Shown: in pieces, positions 1 to 5,866 of the stretch
How positions within the stretch are numbered: position 1 is the stretch's first letter
Layout of the letters: each line of letters starts with the position of its first letter
NCBI GenBank assembly: GCA_017620055.1
Contig: JAFZRD010000120.1
Coordinates: 1-10,043, forward strand
Length of the DNA: 10,043 bases
Source of the DNA: Lachnospiraceae bacterium
GTDB lineage: Bacteria; Bacillota_A; Clostridia; Lachnospirales; Lachnospiraceae
Reading direction: 5' to 3'
Notes under the pieces: generated by a model
Told to the model about the DNA's origin: nothing
Databases searched by the model: none
What the model saw: the letters and a program-made list of their open reading frames with translations, nothing else
Position numbers and translations under genes: made by a program

Positions 1-218
1 ACAACGTCAACACAATCGCATCCGCCGTAATATCTCTTGCCCGGATAACCTTCCGCGTACTTGTTTGTAAGGGGAGACCCCATGGCCGCCATTACGGCCC
101 TGCTGACCCAGTTTTCCGATGCGATCAGTTCGATATGGCTGTTCTGTCTTGCCATCTCGGCTTCTATCGCCGCAGCGACCTCGGAATCCGCTTCTTTGAC
201 TATATCGAGTGAGTACAT
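1..218 (-). CDS. glyA: Serine hydroxymethyltransferase, N-terminal part (runs off the left edge)
   Basis: This is the first 72 codons of a PLP-dependent serine hydroxymethyltransferase, which interconverts serine plus tetrahydrofolate with glycine plus methylene-tetrahydrofolate in the cytoplasm. It is the main source of one-carbon units. The protein begins [11 protein letters not shown] and contains the very conserved blocks [11 protein letters not shown] (residues 29-39), [17 protein letters not shown] (50-66) and CDCVD (67-71), as expected for the SHMT N-terminus; family members usually read CE(Y/F)VD here. The ATG at 218 is preceded by AAGGA (229-233 region) at normal spacing and by an in-frame stop, so the start is firm. 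The PLP lysine and the rest of the protein lie outside the window. A candidate promoter sits in the end of the upstream DUF1653 gene. Confidence 0.96.
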   Translation of the reverse strand, partial: MYSLDIVKEADSEVAAAIEAEMARQNSHIELIASENWVSRAVMAAMGSPLTNKYAEGYPGKRYYGGCDCVDV

Positions 219-267
219 ATCTGTTCCGTCCTTTCAACTGCTGTTATTATGCAAAAATACGCCAATG

Positions 268-296
268 ATTATATAAGAATTTTACTGCCCGCGCAA
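268..296 (-). promoter_or_regulatory. Candidate sigma-A promoter for glyA
   Basis: Reading the minus strand, a perfect -10 TATAAT (268-273) is preceded by a 17-base spacer and a weak -35 TTGCGC (291-296, 3 of 6 matches). The start point would fall near 261, giving a leader of about 43 bases to the glyA ATG at 218. The -35 lies inside the last codons of the DUF1653 gene. The -10 and spacing are good and the -35 is poor, so this is a plausible rather than certain call. I see no clear terminator between the two genes, so some read-through from DUF1653 into glyA is also possible. Confidence 0.45.
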
Positions 297-788
297 CCTG
301 TTGCTTTCATATTTCTCTTTGGCCTTGAGTGCGCGGAGTATCTCTTCGGCTTTCTCATCCCGGCTTCCCGAGATATCAAGATCAAGGGATGCCGCAACGG
401 CCGAGAGCATCTCATCGTCGGCGATCTTCTTCATATCGTAGAACCTGTCCACCTTCTCGGATATCGTCTTCGCATCAAGGAATGCCTCGAGAAGAGGATT
501 GAGCCCGGACGCGTCCTCACACGCCGCTCCGGTGATCCCGAGGTCTGAGAGCACGTCTTCCGAGCACAGCGTGAACCTGTACTTCTCCCTGACATCCGGA
601 TACTTCTTCCTGTCGACCTCGCTCATGAACATGTCAAGAGGCCTGGCATATGATTTTTCCTCCGTATCATCCCGCTTGTAGATGACGAGCATCTCTCCGG
701 TCTCGGAATGAGATGCCAGCGTGATGATCCTGTATATGTTACCTTTGAAGTGCCTGTAAACCTGTCCGGGTTTAGGTAATTCTCTCAT
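282..788 (-). CDS. DUF1653 domain protein with a C-terminal helical extension
   Basis: This encodes a 168-residue soluble protein of unknown function. Residues about 5-57 match the DUF1653 pattern: PKPGQVYRHFKGNIYRI, then LASHSETGEMLVIYKR and a closing RPLDMFMSEV. Most members are little more than this small beta-rich domain. Here about 110 extra, mostly charged and helical residues follow (residues 58-168), including an EKVDRFYDMKKIADDEML stretch and an AEEILRALKAKEKYE tail. I cannot assign the extension. The chosen ATG (788) has AAGGAG six bases upstream (795-800). A further in-frame ATG at 830 would add 14 residues, but that start would lie inside the chemoreceptor terminator hairpin and lacks a ribosome site. 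The gene sits between the chemoreceptor and glyA, with no obvious promoter of its own. Confidence 0.85.
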   Translation of the reverse strand: MRELPKPGQVYRHFKGNIYRIITLASHSETGEMLVIYKRDDTEEKSYARPLDMFMSEVDRKKYPDVREKYRFTLCSEDVLSDLGITGAACEDASGLNPLLEAFLDAKTISEKVDRFYDMKKIADDEMLSAVAASLDLDISGSRDEKAEEILRALKAKEKYESNRLRGQ

Positions 789-810
789 GCTTCTCTCCTT
801 TTTCCAAAAG

Positions 811-838
811 AAAAGGCAGCGGATACCCACTGCCTTTT
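811..838 (-). terminator. Intrinsic terminator after the chemoreceptor gene
   Basis: On the minus strand the hairpin has arms AAAAGGCAGTGG and CCGCTGCCTTTT with a four-base loop. It forms 12 pairs including one T-G wobble, and is followed by CTTTT. It begins 17 bases after the chemoreceptor stop codon (856-858). It lies only about 10 bases before the ribosome site of the downstream DUF1653 gene (795-800), which leaves no room for an ordinary promoter between them. Because both arms carry A/T runs, it could also fold on the other strand. Confidence 0.85.
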
Positions 839-855
839 GTGGATCGTTTATATGA

Positions 856-2523
856 TCAGAACTTGAACGTTCCGACGGAATCCACGAGTTCGTTCGCGAT
901 ATTGTTCATGCCGTCCGTATCCTGTGCGATGGTCCTCATGTTTGTCGCTATAGTATCCATCGAAGCCGTAACCTCTTCGGTGCTTGCCGCATTCTCTTCG
1001 GAGATCGCCGACAGATCGCTCACGTTCTCGACGATCGATGACTTGATGTTCTCAAGGTTCTCGGTAAGCGAGGAGATACCTTTGATATCGTCGACAGAGC
1101 TTGTTATCTCGGTGTTAAGAACGTCGAACCTCTTCTTGGTCTCAACGAGGATATCCTGCTCCTCATTGATAGCCTGCTCAACCGATTCGGAAGCGAGCAC
1201 GCTTTGCTCGGACTGCTTCGTGAGTTCGTCTATGATACCGCGGATCTCGGCAGTGGACTCGGCCGACTGGTTCGCAAGATTACCGATCGACTCGGCAACG
1301 ACCGCGAAACCTTTACCCATCTCACCGGCTCTGGCGGCCTCGATCGAAGCGTTAAGAGCAAGGAGGTTAGTCTGGCTCGCTATATCGGTGATCATTCCAA
1401 CTGCACCTGTGATACGCATGATCGCCTCATTTGTATTGACAACCTGGGATCTGATACCAACGACAGCTTCCTTCGTAGCAGCCGATGACTTCTCGAGGTT
1501 CGTGATGTATCCGTATGCCTCGTTGTTTGCCTGCTGCATAGCCGCCGATGAAGTCGTGAGCTGATCAACCGACTCTACAACGTTGTTGATCAGTCCGCCC
1601 ATCTCGTTAACCTGATGGTTGATACTCGAAACGTTTCCGGCCATTGATGTCGCACCCTGGGCGATCTCGCCGATGGCCATGTTGATCTGCTCCACCGAGG
1701 TCGAGTTCTGCTCTACAAGATTGGTAACCTCGTTGACGCTGCCCGCAAGCTCGGATGATACATTACTGATCGTTCCGAGCATTCCTCTCATATTCTCCTG
1801 AAGACCCCTGTATGACTGTATCAGGCTGTACGTTTCCGCAAGCATCGAGCTCGTATCACTCTCCTCGGTAAAGTCGCCGCCTGCTACGATCTCGAGGCTG
1901 TCGGCAGTTTCCTTAAGAGGAGCCGCAACCTTTCTCGATATGAATACTACCAGTCCGGTGAATACAGCGATAAGGATCAGTGCCGCGATAACCGAGATCA
2001 AAATGATGTGATTCCTTGCCGAAACGATATCCTCTCTAGGCATTCCGGCAAACGACATACCGATGACATTGTTGCTCCCGTCTACAAGCGGAAGGTATAC
2101 TACGTAAAAATCCCTTCCCGCAACCTTGGTACTTCTGCTGATGTAATTCTTTCCTGTCTTGACAGTGGGCCAGATACCCTCAGCCGCCTGCGTTCCCTCG
2201 TTCCTCTCACCTTTGTCGTTAAGAACCGACGTACAGAAACGCGTATCTCCGATGAATAACGTCAGATCCACATCATACTTTTTCATCGTGTCGATGTAGA
2301 AATCATCGTATGTGACCTCCTCGGCCCCTTCCTTGAGCTCATACTCGGAATAATCTTTAAGGCCCTGAGCCGCCACCATCAGCTGATCCTCAACCTTCTG
2401 CTCGAGGTTGTTGTTAAGAAGGATTATCGCAATGATCATCATCACGACAACGCCTACAACAAGAGGTATCATGCTGAACATAAGCAGCATCTTGTTCATG
2501 TTAAGACTCTTCTTTTCCTGCAT
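856..2523 (-). CDS. Methyl-accepting chemotaxis protein with single-Cache-type sensor
   Basis: This encodes a 555-residue inner-membrane chemoreceptor that should pass ligand signals to CheA/CheW and the flagellar motor. Visible parts in order are a short basic N-terminus, TM1 (about 12-37), an extracellular domain of about 130 residues (38-170), TM2 (172-196), HAMP (about 197-250, starting RKVAAPL) and a long signalling coiled coil. The sensor region ([12 protein letters not shown], then [11 protein letters not shown] and VIGMSFAG) resembles single-Cache sensors, but its ligand cannot be read. The hairpin tip is near-canonical: [20 protein letters not shown] (381-400), then [11 protein letters not shown]. 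The protein ends GTFKF with no CheR-tethering pentapeptide. ATG 2523 follows an AGGGGAAGAG purine run; the in-frame ATG six codons upstream has poorer context. No che or flagellar genes are nearby, so this is an isolated receptor gene. Confidence 0.96.
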   Translation of the reverse strand: MQEKKSLNMNKMLLMFSMIPLVVGVVVMMIIAIILLNNNLEQKVEDQLMVAAQGLKDYSEYELKEGAEEVTYDDFYIDTMKKYDVDLTLFIGDTRFCTSVLNDKGERNEGTQAAEGIWPTVKTGKNYISRSTKVAGRDFYVVYLPLVDGSNNVIGMSFAGMPREDIVSARNHIILISVIAALILIAVFTGLVVFISRKVAAPLKETADSLEIVAGGDFTEESDTSSMLAETYSLIQSYRGLQENMRGMLGTISNVSSELAGSVNEVTNLVEQNSTSVEQINMAIGEIAQGATSMAGNVSSINHQVNEMGGLINNVVESVDQLTTSSAAMQQANNEAYGYITNLEKSSAATKEAVVGIRSQVVNTNEAIMRITGAVGMITDIASQTNLLALNASIEAARAGEMGKGFAVVAESIGNLANQSAESTAEIRGIIDELTKQSEQSVLASESVEQAINEEQDILVETKKRFDVLNTEITSSVDDIKGISSLTENLENIKSSIVENVSDLSAISEENAASTEEVTASMDTIATNMRTIAQDTDGMNNIANELVDSVGTFKF

Positions 2524-2686
2524 CACTCTTCCCCTTTTCATAACTTTGATCTATGGATATGTATGATCCAAAAATACATCATATTGTATATACTAACACA
2601 AGAATCACCGTATTACCACAACATTTTTGACTCATTTTTTGACCGGATACGCACATTTTTCATGCCTGCTGTGATATAATCTTGCC
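2524..2686. other. Divergent intergenic region between the chemoreceptor and holA
   Basis: This 163-base AT-rich spacer must hold promoters for both flanking genes. On the plus side it contains the extended -10 described separately, preceded by three T-tracts (2624-2628, 2635-2640, 2656-2660). On the minus side (chemoreceptor) I find only weak -10 look-alikes, such as TATGAT in the 2570-2590 region without a fitting -35. I also see no convincing sigma-28 (flagellar) promoter. No small ORF with a ribosome site was seen. Confidence 0.6.
2672..2680 (+). promoter_or_regulatory. Extended -10 promoter of holA, placed for a leaderless transcript
   Basis: TGATATAAT (2672-2680) is a perfect TGn-TATAAT extended -10. 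The last base of the -10 at 2680 predicts a start about seven bases on, which is 2686-2688, exactly the holA ATG (2687-2689). No -35 fits at 16-18 bases, as expected for an extended -10 class promoter. The TTGAC motifs at 2627-2631 and 2639-2643 are too far upstream to serve as -35 elements. Phased T-tracts upstream may curve the DNA or contact the alpha subunit. Confidence 0.65.
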
Positions 2687-3670
2687 ATGAAACAGCTCGA
2701 GGCAGATATCAAAAACAGGAATTTCAAGCGGATATACCTTCTTACCGGTGATCAGGATTATATGATAAAGCGCTATGAGAAGGCACTCATAGATGTGTTC
2801 CTTCCGCAGGGCGATGAGATCAACCTTACAAGATTCTTCGGAAAGAAAACCGACATCAAGGACGTTATTGAGCTTTGTGACACGATGCCGTTCATGTCCG
2901 AGAGGCGTGTCATCGTCCTCGAGAACACGGAGTTCTTTGCTCATACGGCGGACGAACTTGCGGACTATATCCCGAACATTCCCGACACAAGTGTCATGAT
3001 CTTTTGCGAAGAGAAGATCGACGCGAGGCTCAAACAGACAAAGGCCGTCAAGACGCACGGATGCATCGCGCATTTTTCGACTCTTTCGGATCCCGAACTT
3101 CGCGACTTCATAATAAAGAGGCTGGCCAGGGAGCACCGCCCGATCACGGAAGGTGCGCTTAATGTATTCCTGGACAGATGCGGCGATGACATGTGGCAGA
3201 TAACAAATGAGCTTGAGAAGATCATTTCCTATACATTCGGTAAGGACGGTATCCGTCAGGAAGACGTCGAAGCCCTGATGAGCCCGCGTGCAGAAGATAA
3301 GATATTCGCGATGATAGATGCGATCCTGTCGGGAAAGAGTTCGGAAGCACTGAAGTATTACACCGATCTTCTCCTGCTTCGAAGCGATCCCCTCGGGATA
3401 CTTAAGCTTCTCGAGGACCAGCTGAGGCTGCTGTACCATGTCAAGCTCCTTGACGGCGATCACGTCTCCTTAAAGGACATGGCCGCAACACTTTCCATGC
3501 GTGACGTCAGAGTCAAGATGGCATTGCCGACTGCGCGAAAAAGTAGTAAAATCAGTCTTACCCGCAGGATCGGTATGTGTACCGAGACCGACGAGAGGAT
3601 CAAGAGCGGTCTTATCGATAAACAGGTCGGTGTCGAATCACTGATATTCGAACTGGCGGGAAACGTTTGA
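2687..3670 (+). CDS. holA: DNA polymerase III subunit delta
   Basis: This encodes a 327-residue clamp-loader delta subunit, which opens the beta sliding clamp so that it can be loaded on primed DNA at the replication fork. The N-terminal AAA+-like domain opens with the family signature RIYLLTGDQDYMIKRYEKAL (15-34). Next come TRFFGKKTDIKDVIELCDT and MPFMSERRVIVLEN, the delta beta-clamp contact and core region. A lid segment with LDRCGDDMWQITNELEKI follows, then the C-terminal collar domain (about 210-327, with KYYTDLLLLRSDPLGILKLL and LRLLYHVKLL). Length matches the family. The ATG at 2687 is required because the conserved block starts at residue 15, yet the bases before it (CTTGCC) contain no Shine-Dalgarno sequence. 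The gene therefore looks leaderless. It is probably co-transcribed with the small gene 21 bases downstream. Confidence 0.95.
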   Translation: MKQLEADIKNRNFKRIYLLTGDQDYMIKRYEKALIDVFLPQGDEINLTRFFGKKTDIKDVIELCDTMPFMSERRVIVLENTEFFAHTADELADYIPNIPDTSVMIFCEEKIDARLKQTKAVKTHGCIAHFSTLSDPELRDFIIKRLAREHRPITEGALNVFLDRCGDDMWQITNELEKIISYTFGKDGIRQEDVEALMSPRAEDKIFAMIDAILSGKSSEALKYYTDLLLLRSDPLGILKLLEDQLRLLYHVKLLDGDHVSLKDMAATLSMRDVRVKMALPTARKSSKISLTRRIGMCTETDERIKSGLIDKQVGVESLIFELAGNV

Positions 3671-3691
3671 ACTAACAGGAGGGTTTGCAAA

Positions 3692-4030
3692 ATGTCTGAT
3701 ATGACGGAAAAAGTAAGTGATACATTAAACACTGTGGTCGATAAAGCAAGGGAATACGGTGAGATAGCTAGACTTCACGCTCTCATCAAAGCCGAGGAGG
3801 CCAAGAAGCAGGAATACTACTACAAACTCGGAAAGAAGTATTATGAACTCTACAAGGATGCTCCGGCATCGGATCTTTCCGAATACATGAACAAGCTCAT
3901 CGCAGCCGACGAGAAGATCGCCGACTACAGGGAAGACCTCAAAGTCGCTTCCTCTAAGGAGGAAGAGGCTCCGGCAACCGAAGAGGCCGAAGAAGATCAA
4001 TCCGAAACCAACAACATCACTATCGACTGA
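3692..4030 (+). CDS. Small acidic helical protein, function unknown
   Basis: I do not recognise a named family for this 112-residue protein. It is predicted helical: residues about 1-85 form charged amphipathic segments (EKVSDTLNTVVDKAREYGE, then LHALIKAEEAKKQEYYYKLG). The tail (86-112) is very acidic, low-complexity and probably disordered. The pattern of TVVDKAREYGE…KxEEAKKQEYYYKLGKKYYELY recalls small clostridial coiled-coil proteins that often end in a zinc ribbon, but no cysteines are present here. It has a perfect AGGAGGG ribosome site (3677-3683) eight bases before the ATG, so it should be well translated, in contrast to holA just upstream. There is no signal peptide or membrane segment. 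Its last 11 bases overlap the convergent SGNH hydrolase gene. Confidence 0.85.
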   Translation: MSDMTEKVSDTLNTVVDKAREYGEIARLHALIKAEEAKKQEYYYKLGKKYYELYKDAPASDLSEYMNKLIAADEKIADYREDLKVASSKEEEAPATEEAEEDQSETNNITID

Positions 4031-5054
4031 AGATATCCGCGATCCCAACTATGCGGGGCTTTTGAACATCTTCTTTGTTCTCGGCCAGTATCTGCATAAG
4101 GGTCGCTTCATCCGGAACATTAAGAAGCTGCTGCCGTCTGTATTCTTTCTCGGCGGCAGCTTGTTTATATTCAGCCAGAAGTCGCTCGTTCCTGATCTCA
4201 TTCTTCCTGCGCTGCATCTCATCCATCTGCGCCCTGTAGTTTTCCTGGGCCTTCGCGTACTCTTTCTCATGCTGCTCCCTGAGGGCAACGCTTCTGGCGA
4301 TCATGAAGTTCGTTATATATGCCCTTACGGTGTCCGCCCATATCGCATATGCTTTATTGGTCAGATGGACACTTCCGTCCGAAGACAGATTCGCCGCCAG
4401 ATACCCGGTCCCGTCCTTGAGCGGAGTCGCGATATCAACATAGAACATGTTCGGGAACATATCGCAGTAAGCCTGAACATATGAATTGAACTTCGTGACT
4501 TTATCGTTATTGACGTTGCTTCCGGGCCGCGTGGGAGTGCAGCTTTCTATAAACAGCAGAACCCCGGGATTCTCCGTCATAATATCCGCAAGATACTGCT
4601 GGTACTTCGCATAAGCGCCCTCGGGCGTGCTGTTTCCCACAAGATCGTTCGTCCCCATGCATATGAACGCGAACAGGGCACCCGACTGTTTTATCGCATC
4701 TTTTGCCCTCATCGGCACCCCGTTCAGTCTCGGGATGAACTTCGTCATCTTATTGGAATCGGCATAGAACGAATAACTGACGCGCGTCAGCATCGTGGCG
4801 TTTCCGAGCGGCACCTTCTTCATCGCGTTGTTGTAAAGCGTCAGTCCCTCACCGACCGAATTGCCGATAAATACCGACTGTGCCAGGAACACATCGACCG
4901 GGTCCATGGGCTGTACGATCGTCGCATCGACAGGTGCTGCCGCTGTATCGGCGGCGGATACCGTGACGGTCCCGATCATCGCCAGGATCAGCGCGGCCGC
5001 AGTTATCTTTACTGATTTTCTCATTCTGTTTCTTTTATCATTCATCATCTTCAT
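4020..5054 (-). CDS. Exported SGNH/GDSL-type hydrolase with a charged helical tail
   Basis: This encodes a 344-residue protein, most likely secreted or surface-exposed. A basic n-region (KRNRMRKSVK) and hydrophobic stretch (17-33) end in VSAAD, a typical signal-peptidase site near residue 34. SGNH blocks are visible: FIGNSVGEGL with presumed nucleophile Ser66, ICMGTNDL (131-138) carrying the block III Asn136-Asp137, and DGSVH (226-230) with the Asp-x-x-x-His pair. These indicate an esterase, lipase or acyl-carbohydrate deacetylase fold, but the substrate cannot be inferred. Residues about 255-312 are Lys/Glu/Arg/Gln-rich and probably form a coiled coil, unusual for such enzymes. The start overlaps the radical SAM gene stop by four bases (ATGA), so translation is coupled. 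Alternative ATGs two and three codons in are possible. It has no own promoter. Confidence 0.88.
   Translation of the reverse strand: MKMMNDKRNRMRKSVKITAAALILAMIGTVTVSAADTAAAPVDATIVQPMDPVDVFLAQSVFIGNSVGEGLTLYNNAMKKVPLGNATMLTRVSYSFYADSNKMTKFIPRLNGVPMRAKDAIKQSGALFAFICMGTNDLVGNSTPEGAYAKYQQYLADIMTENPGVLLFIESCTPTRPGSNVNNDKVTKFNSYVQAYCDMFPNMFYVDIATPLKDGTGYLAANLSSDGSVHLTNKAYAIWADTVRAYITNFMIARSVALREQHEKEYAKAQENYRAQMDEMQRRKNEIRNERLLAEYKQAAAEKEYRRQQLLNVPDEATLMQILAENKEDVQKPRIVGIADIFSR
4125..4162 (+). terminator. Possible terminator for holA and the small acidic gene, inside the SGNH gene
   Basis: On the plus strand AAGCTGCTGCCG (4125-4136) and CGGCGGCAGCTT (4151-4162) pair as a 12-base stem with one wobble and a 14-base loop, followed by TGTTTATATT. 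It lies about 95 bases beyond the stop of the small acidic gene, antisense to the SGNH hydrolase. The same sequence codes for Ala/Glu- and Gln/Leu-rich helix there, so the hairpin may be a by-product of coding. The loop is long and the T-run imperfect. Confidence 0.25.
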
Positions 5055-5866
5055 ATATTCCCCAGAAAAACGTATTCAAGACTCTCTTTTGCGATATCCC
5101 GGAACCTGAAAAGAAGTTCCCTGTCGGTCGGGGATTCGTCCCTCATCTCCCCTGCCGGGAAAAATCGCGTTATATGAAACGGTATCTTCGGATCGATCTT
5201 CGCGATCAACCGGATTATCGTCCTTATATCTTCGTCAGTGTCATTAAAACGCGGAACCACCAGAGTTGTCAACTCCACATGGCGGTCACATTTGACGGCG
5301 GTTTTGATATTTGCAAGTATCAGATCGAGATCTCCGCCGATCGACGCATAGCTTTCCGGTGAACCGCTCTTGAGATCTATGTTGTATGCGTCGATATACT
5401 CCGCAAGTCTTTCAAACCGTCCCGGCTCGAGCATGCCGTTCGTGACGCAGACGTTAACAAGTCCCCTCTCTTTGGCAAGACGTGCGCAGTTATACACGAA
5501 CTCAAATCCGACAAACGGTTCGTTGTATGTGTATGCGATCCCGATATTGCCGCGCTTTTTCGTATCGATCGCGATATCGACAAGCTCCTCGCATGTCAGA
5601 TGCTCCGCTTCGGTCTTTCCTCTCGATATCGAATCGTTCTGACACCACATACAGTGCATGTTGCAGCCGTACGATCCTGCCGACAGGATCTTTGATCCGG
5701 GATGGAACATGGCAAGAGGTTTCTTTTCTATCGGATCGAGAGCAAGGCTCGTCACGGCTCCGTAATTTTCGCATTTTATGCGGCCGCTTTCGTTTACCCT
5801 CGCATGACATCTGCCCGTTCCGCCTTCGGGGATATCACAGTTGTGGGAGCAGTTGTCGCATATCAT
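5051..5866 (-). CDS. amrS: AmmeMemoRadiSam system radical SAM enzyme
   Basis: This encodes a 271-residue radical S-adenosylmethionine enzyme related to pyruvate formate-lyase activases. The 4Fe-4S motif is GCNMHCMWCQN, with Cys68, Cys72 and Cys75 (CxxxCxxC). The N-terminus carries a second cysteine cluster (Cys3, Cys6, Cys10, Cys20, Cys32), typical of this subfamily. AYTYNEPF (111-118), VTNGM (141-145), YNIDLKS (161-167) and HITRFFP (231-237) are recognisable subfamily blocks. The reaction and substrate are unknown. It overlaps the fused LigB–AMMECR1 gene by ATGA (5863-5866), the genomic pairing that defines the system, and overlaps the SGNH gene by ATGA at its other end. The protein stops right after EYVFLGNI. 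From memory, many homologs continue into a short CPxC-containing tail, so this copy appears to be a short form. The start is fixed by the overlap and by Cys3. Confidence 0.93.
   Translation of the reverse strand: MICDNCSHNCDIPEGGTGRCHARVNESGRIKCENYGAVTSLALDPIEKKPLAMFHPGSKILSAGSYGCNMHCMWCQNDSISRGKTEAEHLTCEELVDIAIDTKKRGNIGIAYTYNEPFVGFEFVYNCARLAKERGLVNVCVTNGMLEPGRFERLAEYIDAYNIDLKSGSPESYASIGGDLDLILANIKTAVKCDRHVELTTLVVPRFNDTDEDIRTIIRLIAKIDPKIPFHITRFFPAGEMRDESPTDRELLFRFRDIAKESLEYVFLGNI

Noticed and set aside
839..1564. Long plus-strand open frame of about 240 codons
   Set aside because: It lies wholly inside the chemoreceptor on the other strand, has no ribosome site, and its Ser/Ala-rich product is what antisense of a Glu/Ser/Ala-rich coiled coil gives.
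2627..2644. TTGACT and TTGACC as -35 elements for holA
   Set aside because: They are about 30 or more bases from the -10 TATAAT, far from the required 16-18.
2660..3463. Long minus-strand open frame of about 267 codons
   Set aside because: It is antisense to holA, which has full family support; there is no recognisable domain or ribosome site.
3948..3965. Perfect 7-base hairpin CTTCCTC-TAAG-GAGGAAG containing an AAGGAGG
   Set aside because: No T-run follows on either strand and no start codon follows the AAGGAGG; it encodes Ser-Ser-Lys-Glu-Glu in the acidic tail and is best explained by codon content.
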